This document shows positions 37,850 through 48,203 of a stretch of 64,000 nt of DNA, in pieces. The DNA lies in contig NZ_CAKZHQ010000003.1 in NCBI RefSeq assembly GCF_936925435.1, forward strand, positions 62,001-126,000. Reading direction: 5' to 3'. Each line of letters begins with the position of its first letter. Within the stretch, counting starts at the first letter, position 1. A program made the position numbers and the translations under genes. The notes below the pieces were generated by a model. The model was not told the DNA's origin. It saw nothing but the letters and a program-made list of their open reading frames with translations, and did no database searches. The stretch is from an uncultured Ramlibacter sp. Lineage in GTDB: Bacteria; Pseudomonadota; Gammaproteobacteria; Burkholderiales; Burkholderiaceae_C.

Positions 37850-38656
37850 TTAGCGCTGGGCGACCTGCTGTGTGACCGGTGGGTTGTAAGAGCCGAACAG
37901 GGCGGCCGCAGTCTGGGTTTCCGGCAGCACGTAGATGATGGCGCCGCCACCACCGCGCACGGTGGGGCTGAGAACCTTTTCATAGAACGCCACCGGCAGG
38001 TTGATGCAGCCGTAGGAGATGCGGTTGTCATCGGCCGTGGCCGAGGCCAGGCGCTCCAGCCGCCGCTCGGCCTTGACCAGGGGGCGCACGCGGTGCATGG
38101 ACACCGCAGCGTTGTAATCGACCCAGACGATGTCCTCGTTGTGCGTGTTCACGCCGGCCTCGGCGACAAAGCGGCCGGCCGGTGTGGTGCGCATGTCGGG
38201 CGTGACCTGGGACAGGGGCAGATCGCCGATGCCCGGCACGGTATGGTCGCCATGGGCCAAGCCCAGTAGCGCGGGCGTCGCGCCCTTGAGTTCGCCCTGC
38301 GGGCTGAACAGGTAGACCTTGGCCTGGCGCTTGTCGACGATGACAACGGACTTGCCGGCGTTGTCGCCGCTGTACAGGGCCCAGTTGGCCACCTGGCGCG
38401 CGTCATCCGAAGCCGGTTCCCGGCCGAAGTCGGCCAGGATTTTGGGAGGGGGCGGCACTGTCGGTGGCAGTGCCTGCGAAGGGGCCGGCGCGGTGGCGAC
38501 GGCGGGGGATGGGGGAGCGGGCTGCTTCGAGAAGTAGCCCAGCCGCCACGGCAGGACGATGGCGAGCACCACGGCCCCCAGCAGCACGCCCTTGAGGAGT
38601 GCGTTGAGGAAATCGGAACGCTCTTCGCGCCCGCTGGTCTGTGGTGTGTCGCTCAT
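37850..38656 (-). CDS. L,D-transpeptidase-like membrane-anchored protein B
   Basis: 268 residues. A cytoplasmic N-terminus and one transmembrane helix (about 20-40, ALLKGVLLGAVVLAIVLPW) are followed by a proline-rich stalk (PAPPSPAVATAPAPSQ) and a periplasmic YkuD-like domain. The catalytic region is MHRVRPLV ... RISYGCINLPVAFY; the Cys is conserved and the preceding His of the canonical HGC is Tyr. GDHTVPGIGDLPLSQ and TTPAGRFV are shared with the neighbour at 37117. Role in envelope peptidoglycan remodelling is inferred from fold and topology. Confidence 0.84.
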   Translation of the reverse strand: MSDTPQTSGREERSDFLNALLKGVLLGAVVLAIVLPWRLGYFSKQPAPPSPAVATAPAPSQALPPTVPPPPKILADFGREPASDDARQVANWALYSGDNAGKSVVIVDKRQAKVYLFSPQGELKGATPALLGLAHGDHTVPGIGDLPLSQVTPDMRTTPAGRFVAEAGVNTHNEDIVWVDYNAAVSMHRVRPLVKAERRLERLASATADDNRISYGCINLPVAFYEKVLSPTVRGGGGAIIYVLPETQTAAALFGSYNPPVTQQVAQR

Positions 38657-38678
38657 GCCATGGTCCTGCGCTGCGGAT

Positions 38679-38912
38679 TTAGTTGCGGTCCACCTGCGCG
38701 CTCAGGGTGGTGTCGCTGGACGGCGTGGTGGTCGTGTCGACGGCCGGTGCCGCGCCCATGGTGGAAGCGCTGCTGTCCACCGTGGTGCTGCTGCCCACGG
38801 CTACGCCTGCCGGGGCGGTGTCGGTGGCGGCGGTCTGGGCGATCGCCAGGCCACCGATGGCCATGGCCGCGGCGGCGGTCAGCGTGGTGAGGGTTTTCTT
38901 GGTTGCGTTCAT
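38679..38912 (-). CDS. Small secreted Ser/Thr-rich protein, paralogue B
   Basis: 77 residues: signal peptide MNATKKTLTTLTAAAAMAIG up to LAIAQ, then a Thr/Ala/Ser-rich mature part ending DTTTTPSSDTTLSAQVDRN. The end matches the protein at 36677 (TMGA ... DTTTTP ... DRN). It lies 22 bases upstream of the L,D-transpeptidase-like gene at 37850 on the same strand and is probably co-transcribed with it. AAGGAG lies upstream of the start. Function unknown. Confidence 0.75.
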   Translation of the reverse strand: MNATKKTLTTLTAAAAMAIGGLAIAQTAATDTAPAGVAVGSSTTVDSSASTMGAAPAVDTTTTPSSDTTLSAQVDRN

Positions 38913-38948
38913 GTTTCACTCCTTGGTGTGCAAGCCACTAGGGCTTCA

Positions 38949-38990
38949 GGTTGGAAGAACCACCGGCAGCGTTGCCGGCTGGTTTCAACC
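38949..38990. repeat. Long imperfect inverted repeat
   Basis: GGTTGGAAGAACCACCGGCA pairs with TGCCGGCTGGTTTCAACC around a GCGT loop, giving an 18-20 bp stem with a small bulge. It lies in the leader of the small secreted-protein gene at 38679 (minus strand). No T-run follows. Confidence 0.6.
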
Positions 38991-39071
38991 TTAGGGTGGC
39001 GACTGGCGAGCTGGAGTGGGGAGATGACGGACCAGCCTGTAGGACCAGCCCTGTCACGAAATGCACGGGGC

Positions 39072-39260
39072 TCAGGCATTGAGCGCGTGTGCGCTCTGGC
39101 CCTCCTGGCCCCAGCGTTCGATCTGCAGCGCGGGATGGGCGCATTCGCAGCCCAGCATGGCTTCGTCGTTGTCCTGGTCCAGCCAGCGCGAGGCGGCATC
39201 GACGGCCGAGGCGGCCAGGGCTGGGGCGAAAGAGGCGTTGGGCTCGGACGGGGTGGGCAT
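39072..39260 (-). CDS. Small hypothetical protein with CxC motif
   Basis: 62-residue soluble, acidic protein (MPTPSEPNASFAPALAASAV ...) with an acidic DQDNDEAM segment near residue 30 followed by GCECAHP, a possible metal or redox site. No recognised domain. I accept it as real because GGAGG lies at ideal distance upstream (39265-39269) and it fills an otherwise empty gap on the same strand as its neighbours. Function unknown. Confidence 0.55.
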   Translation of the reverse strand: MPTPSEPNASFAPALAASAVDAASRWLDQDNDEAMLGCECAHPALQIERWGQEGQSAHALNA

Positions 39261-39370
39261 GGGACCTCCGGATGGCAGGGCTGTGAAAGTCCAACCATGG
39301 TCGCGGGCGCCACCGCTCAGCTGTATCCGCCGCCGTCCCTTCCTGCCGTAGGCGCGGGCCTACGGTCCCT

Positions 39371-40518
39371 TCATGCGGCGGCCAGTCGCCACAGCGAGGT
39401 GCGTTCGCGCGTGCGGGCAGCGGCCAGCGGATCGCCGGGATCAGAGGCCTTGGGATGGCGCGGCCGGATGTCGCTGCGGCCCAGCACTTTCAGCCCCGCG
39501 CCAGCGATCAGAGCCGCCAGCTCGCCGGGCGCGCGCAGGCCCAGGTGCTCGGCCAGGTCGGACAGGATGAGCCAGCCTTCGCCGCCGGGCGCCAGGTGGG
39601 CGGCCAGGCCTTGCAGGAAGCCGCGCAGCATGCGGCTGTCCTCGTCGTAGACCGCGTGTTCGATGGGCGAGCTCGGGCGCGCCGGCAACCAGGGCGGATT
39701 GCAGACCACCAGCGGCGCCTGGCCGGTCGGGAACAGGTCGGCCTGCAGCACCTCGACCTTGTCCTGGAGGCCCAGGCGCTGCAGGTTCTCGCGCGCGCAG
39801 GCCAGGGCACGCGGGTCCTGGTCGGTGGCGACCGTGCGGCGCACGCCGCGCCGCGCCAGCACGGCGGCGATGACGCCGGTGCCGGTGCCGATGTCGAAGG
39901 CCAGTTCGGTCGAGGGCAGCGGCGCTTTGGCGATCAGGTCCAGGTACTCGCCGCGCACCGGCGAGAACACGCCATAGTGCGCGTGGATGCGATTGGCCGG
40001 CGCTGTGCCCAGCGCAGCGATCTCCACGCCTTTCTTGCGCCATTCATGGGCGCCCACCAGGCCCAGCAGTTCGCGCAGCGAGGCCACGCAGGGCTGGCCA
40101 TCGGCCGGCCCCCAGCCTTCGCTGCAGGCCTGGCGCAGGTCGGGCGCGCGCCGCAAGGCGATGCCGTAGTCGCCCTCCAGTTCGACCAGCACCATCGCCA
40201 GCACACGGGCGCGCTGGCCCTGGGCCTGGCGGTGCAGGTGGAAAGCCTGGTCGGGCGCGGGGGCCTGGACCGGCGCGGCTTTGCGCGGTTTGCGCTCAGC
40301 GCGGCGGGCCAGCGCCTGCAGCAGCTGGCGCGCGTTGTGGAAGTCGCCGCGCCAGAGCAGGGCCGTGCCTTCGCAGGCCAGCTTGTAGGCAGTGTCGGCA
40401 TTGAGGGTGTCGTCGGCCAGTTGCACGCGCCTGGGCGGCGCCAGGCCAGCCTCGGAGCGCCAGCGCACGCTGCGCTCCAGGCCCTGCTCCTGCCAGTGCA
40501 GCAGAGGCTGCGCGTCGC

Positions 40519-40522
<4 letters not shown>
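39371..40522 (-). CDS. Class I SAM-dependent methyltransferase (HemK/RlmG-like)
   Basis: 383 residues. The C-terminal half is a Rossmann methyltransferase with [19 protein letters not shown] (motif I, near residue 210) and [10 protein letters not shown] (motif IV NPPW, near 280), as in enzymes that methylate glutamine side chains or exocyclic amines in rRNA. The N-terminal half is family-specific, includes a Lys/Arg-rich RRAERKPRK stretch near residue 75, and may bind RNA or ribosome. The stop lies near a GC-rich gap, and the start overlaps the DUF808 gene end (ATGA). Exact target unknown. Confidence 0.86.
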
Positions 40523-41436
<914 letters not shown>

Positions 41437-41441
41437 GCGCG

Positions 41442-41957
41442 TCAGTCGAGCTTGCGCTTGAGACGGATTTCCTCGATCTTGACGCCGCCGATGGCCGAGG
41501 TCTTGGCGGTGGTGAGCTCGCGCTTGAAGCCGGCCAGCTCGGCGAACCGCAGGGCGCGCTCGTTGCGCAGCGGGACCCACATGGTCACTTCGGTGCAGCC
41601 CTCTTCGATCAGCTCTTCGCGGGCGGCGTCCCACAGGGCCAGGCCGGCGCCCTGGTCCCAGTGCGCCTGCAGCACGTACAGCGCCCAGATCTCGCCCGTG
41701 GTGGGCTTGGACTTGGGATCGCGTGAACGGTCGAAGCCGACAAAACCGACGATCTGCGCGCCCTGGACCACCACGTGGACCTGGGGGTCGCCGAACTCGA
41801 TGGCCTCACGCCAGAGGGTTTTGCGCTTGTCCATCGGCATGGCGACCGGCTGCTCGGGCAGCACGGCGCTGTAGATGGCCTGGGACGAGGAGGCGTGGAT
41901 TTCGGCGACTTGGGCTGCGTCGGCGATGGCAGCGGGGCGGACCTGGTAACTGGACAT
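41442..41957 (-). CDS. GNAT family N-acetyltransferase
   Basis: 171-residue acetyltransferase of the GNAT fold. Visible are the early (V)[18 protein letters not shown], the beta4 segment [16 protein letters not shown], and the acetyl-CoA-binding region [24 protein letters not shown], followed by [20 protein letters not shown]. The substrate is unknown; small-molecule or protein acetylation is possible. It sits 5 bases upstream of the DUF808 gene, with which it is likely co-transcribed. Confidence 0.9.
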   Translation of the reverse strand: MSSYQVRPAAIADAAQVAEIHASSSQAIYSAVLPEQPVAMPMDKRKTLWREAIEFGDPQVHVVVQGAQIVGFVGFDRSRDPKSKPTTGEIWALYVLQAHWDQGAGLALWDAAREELIEEGCTEVTMWVPLRNERALRFAELAGFKRELTTAKTSAIGGVKIEEIRLKRKLD

Positions 41958-42058
41958 GGGAATCGTTCAATAGAAGGCGCTGATGATAAAGCGCCGGGCC
42001 CGCCCTCCCTTGCACGCAGCTGTAGGACGCCTGCGCAAATGGACGCCGTGGGCAGTGC

Positions 42059-42787
42059 ATGATGGCGGGCGTGAAGTTTCTCATCCCGTTTTTTCTCGCC
42101 GCCGCCACCCTGGGCGCGGCTGCCGCGACACCCGGTTTCGCCCCCTTCGAAGACAGCATGGCCCAACGCGCCCTCGCCTGCACGGCCTGCCACGGCCGCG
42201 AGGGCCGGGCCGGCCCCGACGGCTTCTACCCGCGCCTGGCCGGCAAGCCGGCCGGCTACCTGTACAACCAGCTTTTGAACTTTCGCGACGGCCGGCGCCA
42301 CTACGGCCTGATGACGGCCCTGCTGGACCCGCTGTCCGATGCCTATCTGCAGGAAATGGCGCAGTACTTCGCCGGCCTGGACCTGCCCTATCCGCCGCCG
42401 GCGGCCAGCAAGGCGTCGCCAGCGCAGCTGCAGCGCGGCCAGCAGATCGCCCAGCACGGCGACCCGGCGCGCAAGATCCCGGCCTGCGTGCAATGCCACG
42501 GCCAGGCGCTGACCGGCGTGCAGCCCAACACGCCCGGCCTGCTGGGCCTGCCACGCGACTATCTCAACGCCCAGCTGGGCGCCTGGACCACCGGGCAGCG
42601 CCGCGCCCACGCGCCCGACTGCATGGCGGTGATCGCGCGCCAGCTGGCGCCCGAGGATCTGAGCGCCGTCTCGGCCTGGCTGGCGGCCCAGCCGCTGCCG
42701 GACGACAGCAAGCCGGCGGCCCGCCTCGCGCAGCCACCGCAGATCGCCTGCGGCAGCGCCGTGCTGCCCGCCGGGAGGCAGCCATGA
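42059..42787 (+). CDS. Di-heme cytochrome c
   Basis: 242 residues. Signal peptide (KFLIPFFLAAATLGAAAA, cleaved near residue 23), then two c-type haem sites: CTACH near residue 41 and CVQCH near residue 143. Each is followed by a small helical domain, as in cytochrome c4-type proteins. Methionines suitable as sixth ligands are present (for example LMTALLDP). Two adjacent ATGs (42059 and 42062) are possible. The stop overlaps the start of a tri-heme cytochrome (ATGA). Periplasmic electron transfer is inferred; the dehydrogenase partner is not in the window. Confidence 0.9.
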   Translation: MMAGVKFLIPFFLAAATLGAAAATPGFAPFEDSMAQRALACTACHGREGRAGPDGFYPRLAGKPAGYLYNQLLNFRDGRRHYGLMTALLDPLSDAYLQEMAQYFAGLDLPYPPPAASKASPAQLQRGQQIAQHGDPARKIPACVQCHGQALTGVQPNTPGLLGLPRDYLNAQLGAWTTGQRRAHAPDCMAVIARQLAPEDLSAVSAWLAAQPLPDDSKPAARLAQPPQIACGSAVLPAGRQP

Positions 42788-44055
42788 AGCGCGCCCTGCT
42801 CACCGTGCTGGCCACCCTGGCAGCGGGCGCCGCCTGGATCGCCTGGCTCAACCTGCGCGGCGAGGGCCGCATCGACGACGCACCGCCGCCCGCGCCCACC
42901 GCCCAGAGCGTGGCGCGCGGCGCCTACCTGGCACGCGCCGGCAACTGCATGGCCTGCCACACCGAGCGAGGCGGCCCCCTGTATGCCGGCGGCCGCGGCC
43001 TGGAGACGCCGTTTGGCACCGTCTATGCGGGCAATCTCACGCCCGATGCCCGCACCGGCATCGGCAGCTGGTCGGCCGACCATTTCTGGCGCGCCCTGCA
43101 CCATGGCCGCTCCAAGGATGGGCGCCTGCTCTACCCGGTCTTCCCCTATCCCAACTACACCCAGGTCACGCGTGCCGATTCGGACGCGCTGTTCGACTAC
43201 CTGCGCAGCCTGGCGCCGGTGGAGCGCGCCAACCGTGAACACCAGTTGCGCTGGCCTTACAGCACCCAGGCCGCGCTGGGCGTGTGGCGCGCCCTGTACT
43301 TCAAGCCCGGCGTGCACGAGCACGAGGCCGGCAAGAGCGCTGACTGGAACCGCGGCGCCTACCTGGTGCGCGGCCTGGGCCATTGCTCGGCCTGCCACAC
43401 GGCGCGCAACGCCCTGGGCGCCAACAGCGACACCATGGACCTGTCCGGTGGGCTGATTCCCATGCAGAACTGGTACGCGCCCTCGCTGGCCTCGCCCAGC
43501 GAAGCCGGCGTGGCCAGCTGGGAGACGGCCCACATCGCCCAGTTGCTGCGCACCGGCGTGGCGCCCGGCGGCGCCGTGCTGGGCCCGATGGCCGAGGTGG
43601 TTCTCAACAGCACCCAGCACATGAGCGCGTCCGACCTGACGGCGATGGCGGTCTTCCTCAAAGCCTTGCCGCAAACCCCCGCCCCGCCGCCCCAGGCCAC
43701 GCCCGCCGTGGCGCCGGTGCTGGCGCAGCGCGGCGCCCGTCTCTACGGCGAGCACTGCGCGCAATGCCATGGCGAGCAAGGCCAGGGCGTGGCCCATGCC
43801 TACCCGCCGCTGGCGGGCAACCGCGCCGTCACCATGGACTCCACCGCCAACCTGGTGCAGGTGCTGCTGGCCGGCGGCTTCGCCCCGGCCACCGAGGGCA
43901 ACCCGCGGCCCTTCGGCATGCCGCCCTATGCCACGGTGCTCAGCGACGCCGAGGTCGCTGCCGTGCTGACCCACATCCGCAGTGCCTGGGGCAACCGCGC
44001 CGCGCCGGTCAGCGAATTCGATGTCACGCAGCAGCGCGGCTCCATCCGTCCCTGA
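42784..44055 (+). CDS. Tri-heme cytochrome c (alcohol/aldehyde dehydrogenase cytochrome-subunit type)
   Basis: 423 residues. The N-terminal hydrophobic signal or anchor (LLTVLATLAAGAAWIAWL) is followed by three CxxCH haem motifs: CMACH near residue 58, CSACH near 203 and CAQCH near 325. TPFGTVYAGNLTPD and MPPYATVLSDAEVAAVLTHIR are typical of the cytochrome subunit of membrane alcohol or aldehyde dehydrogenases, and similar subunits serve isoquinoline-1-oxidoreductase-type molybdenum enzymes. No such dehydrogenase lies alongside. It is translationally coupled to the upstream di-heme cytochrome. Confidence 0.92.
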   Translation: MKRALLTVLATLAAGAAWIAWLNLRGEGRIDDAPPPAPTAQSVARGAYLARAGNCMACHTERGGPLYAGGRGLETPFGTVYAGNLTPDARTGIGSWSADHFWRALHHGRSKDGRLLYPVFPYPNYTQVTRADSDALFDYLRSLAPVERANREHQLRWPYSTQAALGVWRALYFKPGVHEHEAGKSADWNRGAYLVRGLGHCSACHTARNALGANSDTMDLSGGLIPMQNWYAPSLASPSEAGVASWETAHIAQLLRTGVAPGGAVLGPMAEVVLNSTQHMSASDLTAMAVFLKALPQTPAPPPQATPAVAPVLAQRGARLYGEHCAQCHGEQGQGVAHAYPPLAGNRAVTMDSTANLVQVLLAGGFAPATEGNPRPFGMPPYATVLSDAEVAAVLTHIRSAWGNRAAPVSEFDVTQQRGSIRP

Positions 44056-44062
44056 GCCAAGC

Positions 44063-44817
<755 letters not shown>

Positions 44818-44858
44818 TCATGCGGGCAATGACGTGGGGGGTAATGAACGGACCTGGC

Positions 44859-44875
44859 GCTACACAATCGATAGC
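44859..44875. repeat. Dispersed 17-bp palindrome, copy 5
   Basis: GCTACACAATCGATAGC is followed by ACCCCAAGGCC, resembling the ATYCYAGGGCC extension of copies 4 and 7. It lies between the atpE-like gene and the MFS gene end. Confidence 0.6.
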
Positions 44876-44898
44876 ACCCCAAGGCCTTTTTTCGCGGC

Positions 44899-46152
44899 CT
44901 AGAGGACTTTTTCTTCCTCAACCGGCAGTGCAGGAGGCGGCAGCATGCGGTCGCGGCCGGCCAGCGAGGGAAAGAGCCTGAACCAGGCCGCGGCGACCAC
45001 GATGGTGCCGATGCCGCCCACCACGACGGCGACGCGCGGGCCCCACCACTGGGCGGTGGCGCCGGACTCGAACTCGCCCAGCTGGTTGCTGCCGCCGATG
45101 AAGATGGAGTTGACCGCGGCGACGCGGCCACGCATCGCGTCGGGTGTCTCCAGCTGCACCAGGGTCTGGCGCACCACCACGCTGACCATGTCGGCGGCGC
45201 CCGAGACGGCCAGCGCCACCAGCGACAGCCAGAACCAGGGCGACAGACCGAAGACGATGGTGGCGACGCCGAACACCGCGACGGCGGCCAGCAGCTTGTG
45301 GCCGACGCGGCGCTCCATCGGCCAGCGCGTGAGCGCCACCGACATGGCCAGCGCACCCACCGCCGGTGCCGAGCGCAGCAGGCCCAGGCCCCAGGCGCCC
45401 ACATGCAGGATGTCGCGCGCAAAGATCGGCAGCAAGGCGACGGCGCCGCCCAGCAGCACGGCAAAGAGATCGAGCGAGACCGCGCCCAGCAAGGCCTTGC
45501 GCTGCCAGATGAAGCGCACGCCGGCCAGCAGCACCCGCATCGACGCGGGCTCGTGCGGTGGCGGTGCGTGGGCGATGCGCAGGCCCAGCATCAGGGCGAA
45601 GGCCACGCAAAACAGCGTGGCGCAGACCGCGTAGACCGCCTCCGTGCCGCCGACGAAGAGCAGGCCGCCCAGGGCCGGGCCGGCGATGACGGCGGCCTGC
45701 AGGCCAGCCGAACCGAAGGCCGTGGCGCGCGCCAGCAGGAGGCGGGGCACGAGCAGGGGCAGCAGCGCCTGCTGCGCCGGCATCTGGAAGGCCCGCACCG
45801 CACCGAGCAGGACGGACATGGCCAGCAGCAGTTCGCGGTTGGCCCAGCCCCGCCAGGTGGCGGCACCCAGCACCACCACCACACCGGTGGAAAGGGCGAT
45901 GCAGGCCGCCGTGATGCGCGCGCGCGGAAGGCGGTCGGCCAGGTGGCCGCCGGGCAGAGTCAGTACCAGGGCCGGCGCGAACTGCAGCAGTCCCACCAGG
46001 CCCAGGTCCCAGGCGCTGCCGGTCAGCTCGTACATCTGCCAGCCAATGGCCACCATCAGCATCTGGCTGCCCATGACGCTGGCGATGCGGGCAAGCCAGA
46101 AGCGCATGAAGCCGCGCTGGCGCAGCAGGTCGGCAAAGCCCAGCGTGCTCAC
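44899..46152 (-). CDS. MFS transporter
   Basis: 417-residue major-facilitator protein with about 11-12 helices. The A-type motif GGHLADRLPRARI (near residue 65) and FWLARIASVMGSQMLMVAIGW at the N-terminus suggest the enterobactin-exporter-like/MFS_3 group. The GTG start at 46152 overlaps the folK stop (GTGA) and gives the first helix normal spacing. The C-terminus is PVEEEKVL. Substrate unknown; export of a small compound is likely. It is last in the hda-to-MFS minus-strand run. Confidence 0.88.
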   Translation of the reverse strand: MSTLGFADLLRQRGFMRFWLARIASVMGSQMLMVAIGWQMYELTGSAWDLGLVGLLQFAPALVLTLPGGHLADRLPRARITAACIALSTGVVVVLGAATWRGWANRELLLAMSVLLGAVRAFQMPAQQALLPLLVPRLLLARATAFGSAGLQAAVIAGPALGGLLFVGGTEAVYAVCATLFCVAFALMLGLRIAHAPPPHEPASMRVLLAGVRFIWQRKALLGAVSLDLFAVLLGGAVALLPIFARDILHVGAWGLGLLRSAPAVGALAMSVALTRWPMERRVGHKLLAAVAVFGVATIVFGLSPWFWLSLVALAVSGAADMVSVVVRQTLVQLETPDAMRGRVAAVNSIFIGGSNQLGEFESGATAQWWGPRVAVVVGGIGTIVVAAAWFRLFPSLAGRDRMLPPPALPVEEEKVL

Positions 46153-46616
46153 GCGATGCGCCGGACGCGTTGCTCGGCCACGGCCTGCAATTGTTGGGGC
46201 GTCACCAAGTCCGGCGCGATCTCGGCCAGGGGTTGCAGCACAAAGGCCCGCTCGCCCATGCGCGGATGGGGGACGGTGAGCACGGCATCGGCGATGCGCT
46301 CGCCGCCGAACAGCAGGATGTCCAGGTCCAGGGTGCGCGGCGCATTGCGGTAGGGCCGCTGCCGGCCCGCCGCCTGCTCGATGCCTTGCAGGGCCTGCAG
46401 CAGTGCGTGCGGCGCCAATGTGGTGGCCACTGCGGCCACCGCGTTCACGTAGTCGGGACCGCTGGAATCGACCGGCGCGCTGCCATACAGCGACGAGCAT
46501 GCGGCAAGGCGGCAGCCCGGCAAGGCGGCCAGGGCGTCAATGGCCTGGCGCACTGCCTGCTGCGCATCGCCCAGGTTGGCGCCGACGCCGACATAGGCCA
46601 GCACGGGCTCACCCAT
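46149..46616 (-). CDS. folK: 2-amino-4-hydroxy-6-hydroxymethyldihydropteridine diphosphokinase
   Basis: 155-residue HPPK, which pyrophosphorylates hydroxymethyl-dihydropterin in folate synthesis. Motifs: AYVGVGANLGDAQQAV at the start, SSLYGSAPVDSSGPDYVN near 42, and the signature RPYRNAPRTLDLDILLFGG near residue 86, plus VPHPRMGERAFVLQPL. It starts 9 bases after pcnB ends. In many betaproteobacteria folK follows pcnB, so the pair supports both calls. Confidence 0.96.
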   Translation of the reverse strand: MGEPVLAYVGVGANLGDAQQAVRQAIDALAALPGCRLAACSSLYGSAPVDSSGPDYVNAVAAVATTLAPHALLQALQGIEQAAGRQRPYRNAPRTLDLDILLFGGERIADAVLTVPHPRMGERAFVLQPLAEIAPDLVTPQQLQAVAEQRVRRIA

Positions 46617-46625
46617 GGCGCGCGG

Positions 46626-48203
46626 CTACTGACCGTCCGTGTCGCCTGCCGGCTGGCTGCCGCCGCCTTCGCCCGTGGGCTTGCGGCGGCGCCGGCGGCG
46701 CTTGCGCGGCGCTTCACCGCCAGGCCCGGCCTCCTGGCCTTCACCAGCGTCGGCGCCGTCGTCCTCGCCGGCGGGCGGCAGCACACCGTCGGCTGCCACG
46801 CGGTCGGCCGGCGGCTTGGGCACGCGCACCCGGCGCTGGCCCTTGCCCTGCTCGTCGCGGGCCTGCGCCAGCAGGTCCTCGCGGCCGGCATCGCTGGCCA
46901 GGCTGAACTCCTGCCACCAGTCGGCCAGCACCACGTCGACTTCGCCGACATCGGCGCGCAGGCGCATGAAGTCGAAGGCGGCACGAAAACGCGGCTGCTC
47001 GACCAGGCTGTGGGGCGTGTTGCCAGTGCGCTTTTCGAAGCGCGGCTGCATCATCCAGGTCTCGCGCATGTCGGCCGCCAGCTTGCCGCGGCCCGAGACG
47101 TCGCCGATGCGCGCGTTGAAGACGTCGTCGATGGCATCTTGCAGCGCCGGAAAGGGATGCTGCTTCTTGTTCAGGCGCTCGGCCCAGCCGTCGCGCACGT
47201 CGGACCACAGCACGCAGGCCAGCAGGAAGCTGGGCGCCACCGGCTTGCCTTCGCCGACACGCCGGTCGGTGTCCTGCAACGCGGCCTTGACGAAGGGCTC
47301 ATCGGCGCGCTCGACCACCACATCCAGCAACGGGTAGATGCCGCGCGCCAGGCCCAGCGTCTTGAGCTGCTCGATGGTCGCCAGCGAGTGGCCCGTCTGC
47401 AGCAGCTTGAGCATCTCGTCGAACAGCCGGCTTTGCGGCACGTCGGCCAGCAGGCCCAGGCTGGGCAGCAAGGCCGTGCCGGTCTTGCCATCGAGCTTGA
47501 AACCCAGAGGATTGAGCTTGGCCGAGAAGCGCACGGCGCGGATGATGCGCACCGGGTCTTCGCGGTAGCGCGTGGCCGGGTCGCCGATCATGCGCAGCAG
47601 CTTCTTCTTGGCGTCCTGGATGCCTCCGTGGTAGTCCACCACGATCTGCGTCTCCGGGTCGTAGTACATGGCGTTGACGGTGAAGTCGCGCCGCGTCGCG
47701 TCTTCCTCCTGCGGGCCCCAGACGTTGTCGCGCAACACCCGGCCGGTGGAGTCCACCGCGTGCTTCATGCCAGCGAGCTCGCTCTTGCTGGTCTTCTCGT
47801 TGCCCGCCACCTGCTCGGCGGCGGCGTTGTCCATGTAGGCGCGGTAGGTCGAGACCTCGATCACCTCATGCTCGCGGCCGCGGCCATAGACCACGTGGAC
47901 GATGCGAAAACGGCGGCCGATGATGAAGGCGCGGCGAAACAACCCCTTGACCTGCTCGGGCGTGGCATTGGTGGCAACGTCGAAGTCCTTGGGGCGCAGG
48001 CCCAGCAGCAGGTCGCGCACCGCGCCACCCACGATGTAGGCCTCGAAGCCGGCGCCCTTGAGGGTGTGCACCACGTTCAGGGCCCGGTCGTCCACCAGGG
48101 CCGGGTTGATGCCGTGCTCGGCCGGGCCGATTTCCTGGCGCTTGCCGAATTTGGGCTTCTTGGCGCCGCTGCCAAGCAGCTTGTCGATGAATTTCTTGAT
48201 CAT
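46626..48203 (-). CDS. pcnB: Poly(A) polymerase I
   Basis: 525-residue polynucleotide adenylyltransferase that tags RNA 3' ends for decay. The nucleotidyltransferase motif is YIVGGAVRDLLLGLRPKDFDVATNA (near residue 57, with DxD), followed by RRDFTVNAMYY and YREDPVRIIRAVRFSAKL typical of class II PAP. The C-terminal ~80 residues are low complexity, including a run of Lys/Arg (PRKRRRRRRKP) that may bind RNA. An N-terminal basic segment is also present. The start overlaps the HAD phosphatase stop by 4 bases. Confidence 0.95.
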   Translation of the reverse strand: MIKKFIDKLLGSGAKKPKFGKRQEIGPAEHGINPALVDDRALNVVHTLKGAGFEAYIVGGAVRDLLLGLRPKDFDVATNATPEQVKGLFRRAFIIGRRFRIVHVVYGRGREHEVIEVSTYRAYMDNAAAEQVAGNEKTSKSELAGMKHAVDSTGRVLRDNVWGPQEEDATRRDFTVNAMYYDPETQIVVDYHGGIQDAKKKLLRMIGDPATRYREDPVRIIRAVRFSAKLNPLGFKLDGKTGTALLPSLGLLADVPQSRLFDEMLKLLQTGHSLATIEQLKTLGLARGIYPLLDVVVERADEPFVKAALQDTDRRVGEGKPVAPSFLLACVLWSDVRDGWAERLNKKQHPFPALQDAIDDVFNARIGDVSGRGKLAADMRETWMMQPRFEKRTGNTPHSLVEQPRFRAAFDFMRLRADVGEVDVVLADWWQEFSLASDAGREDLLAQARDEQGKGQRRVRVPKPPADRVAADGVLPPAGEDDGADAGEGQEAGPGGEAPRKRRRRRRKPTGEGGGSQPAGDTDGQ

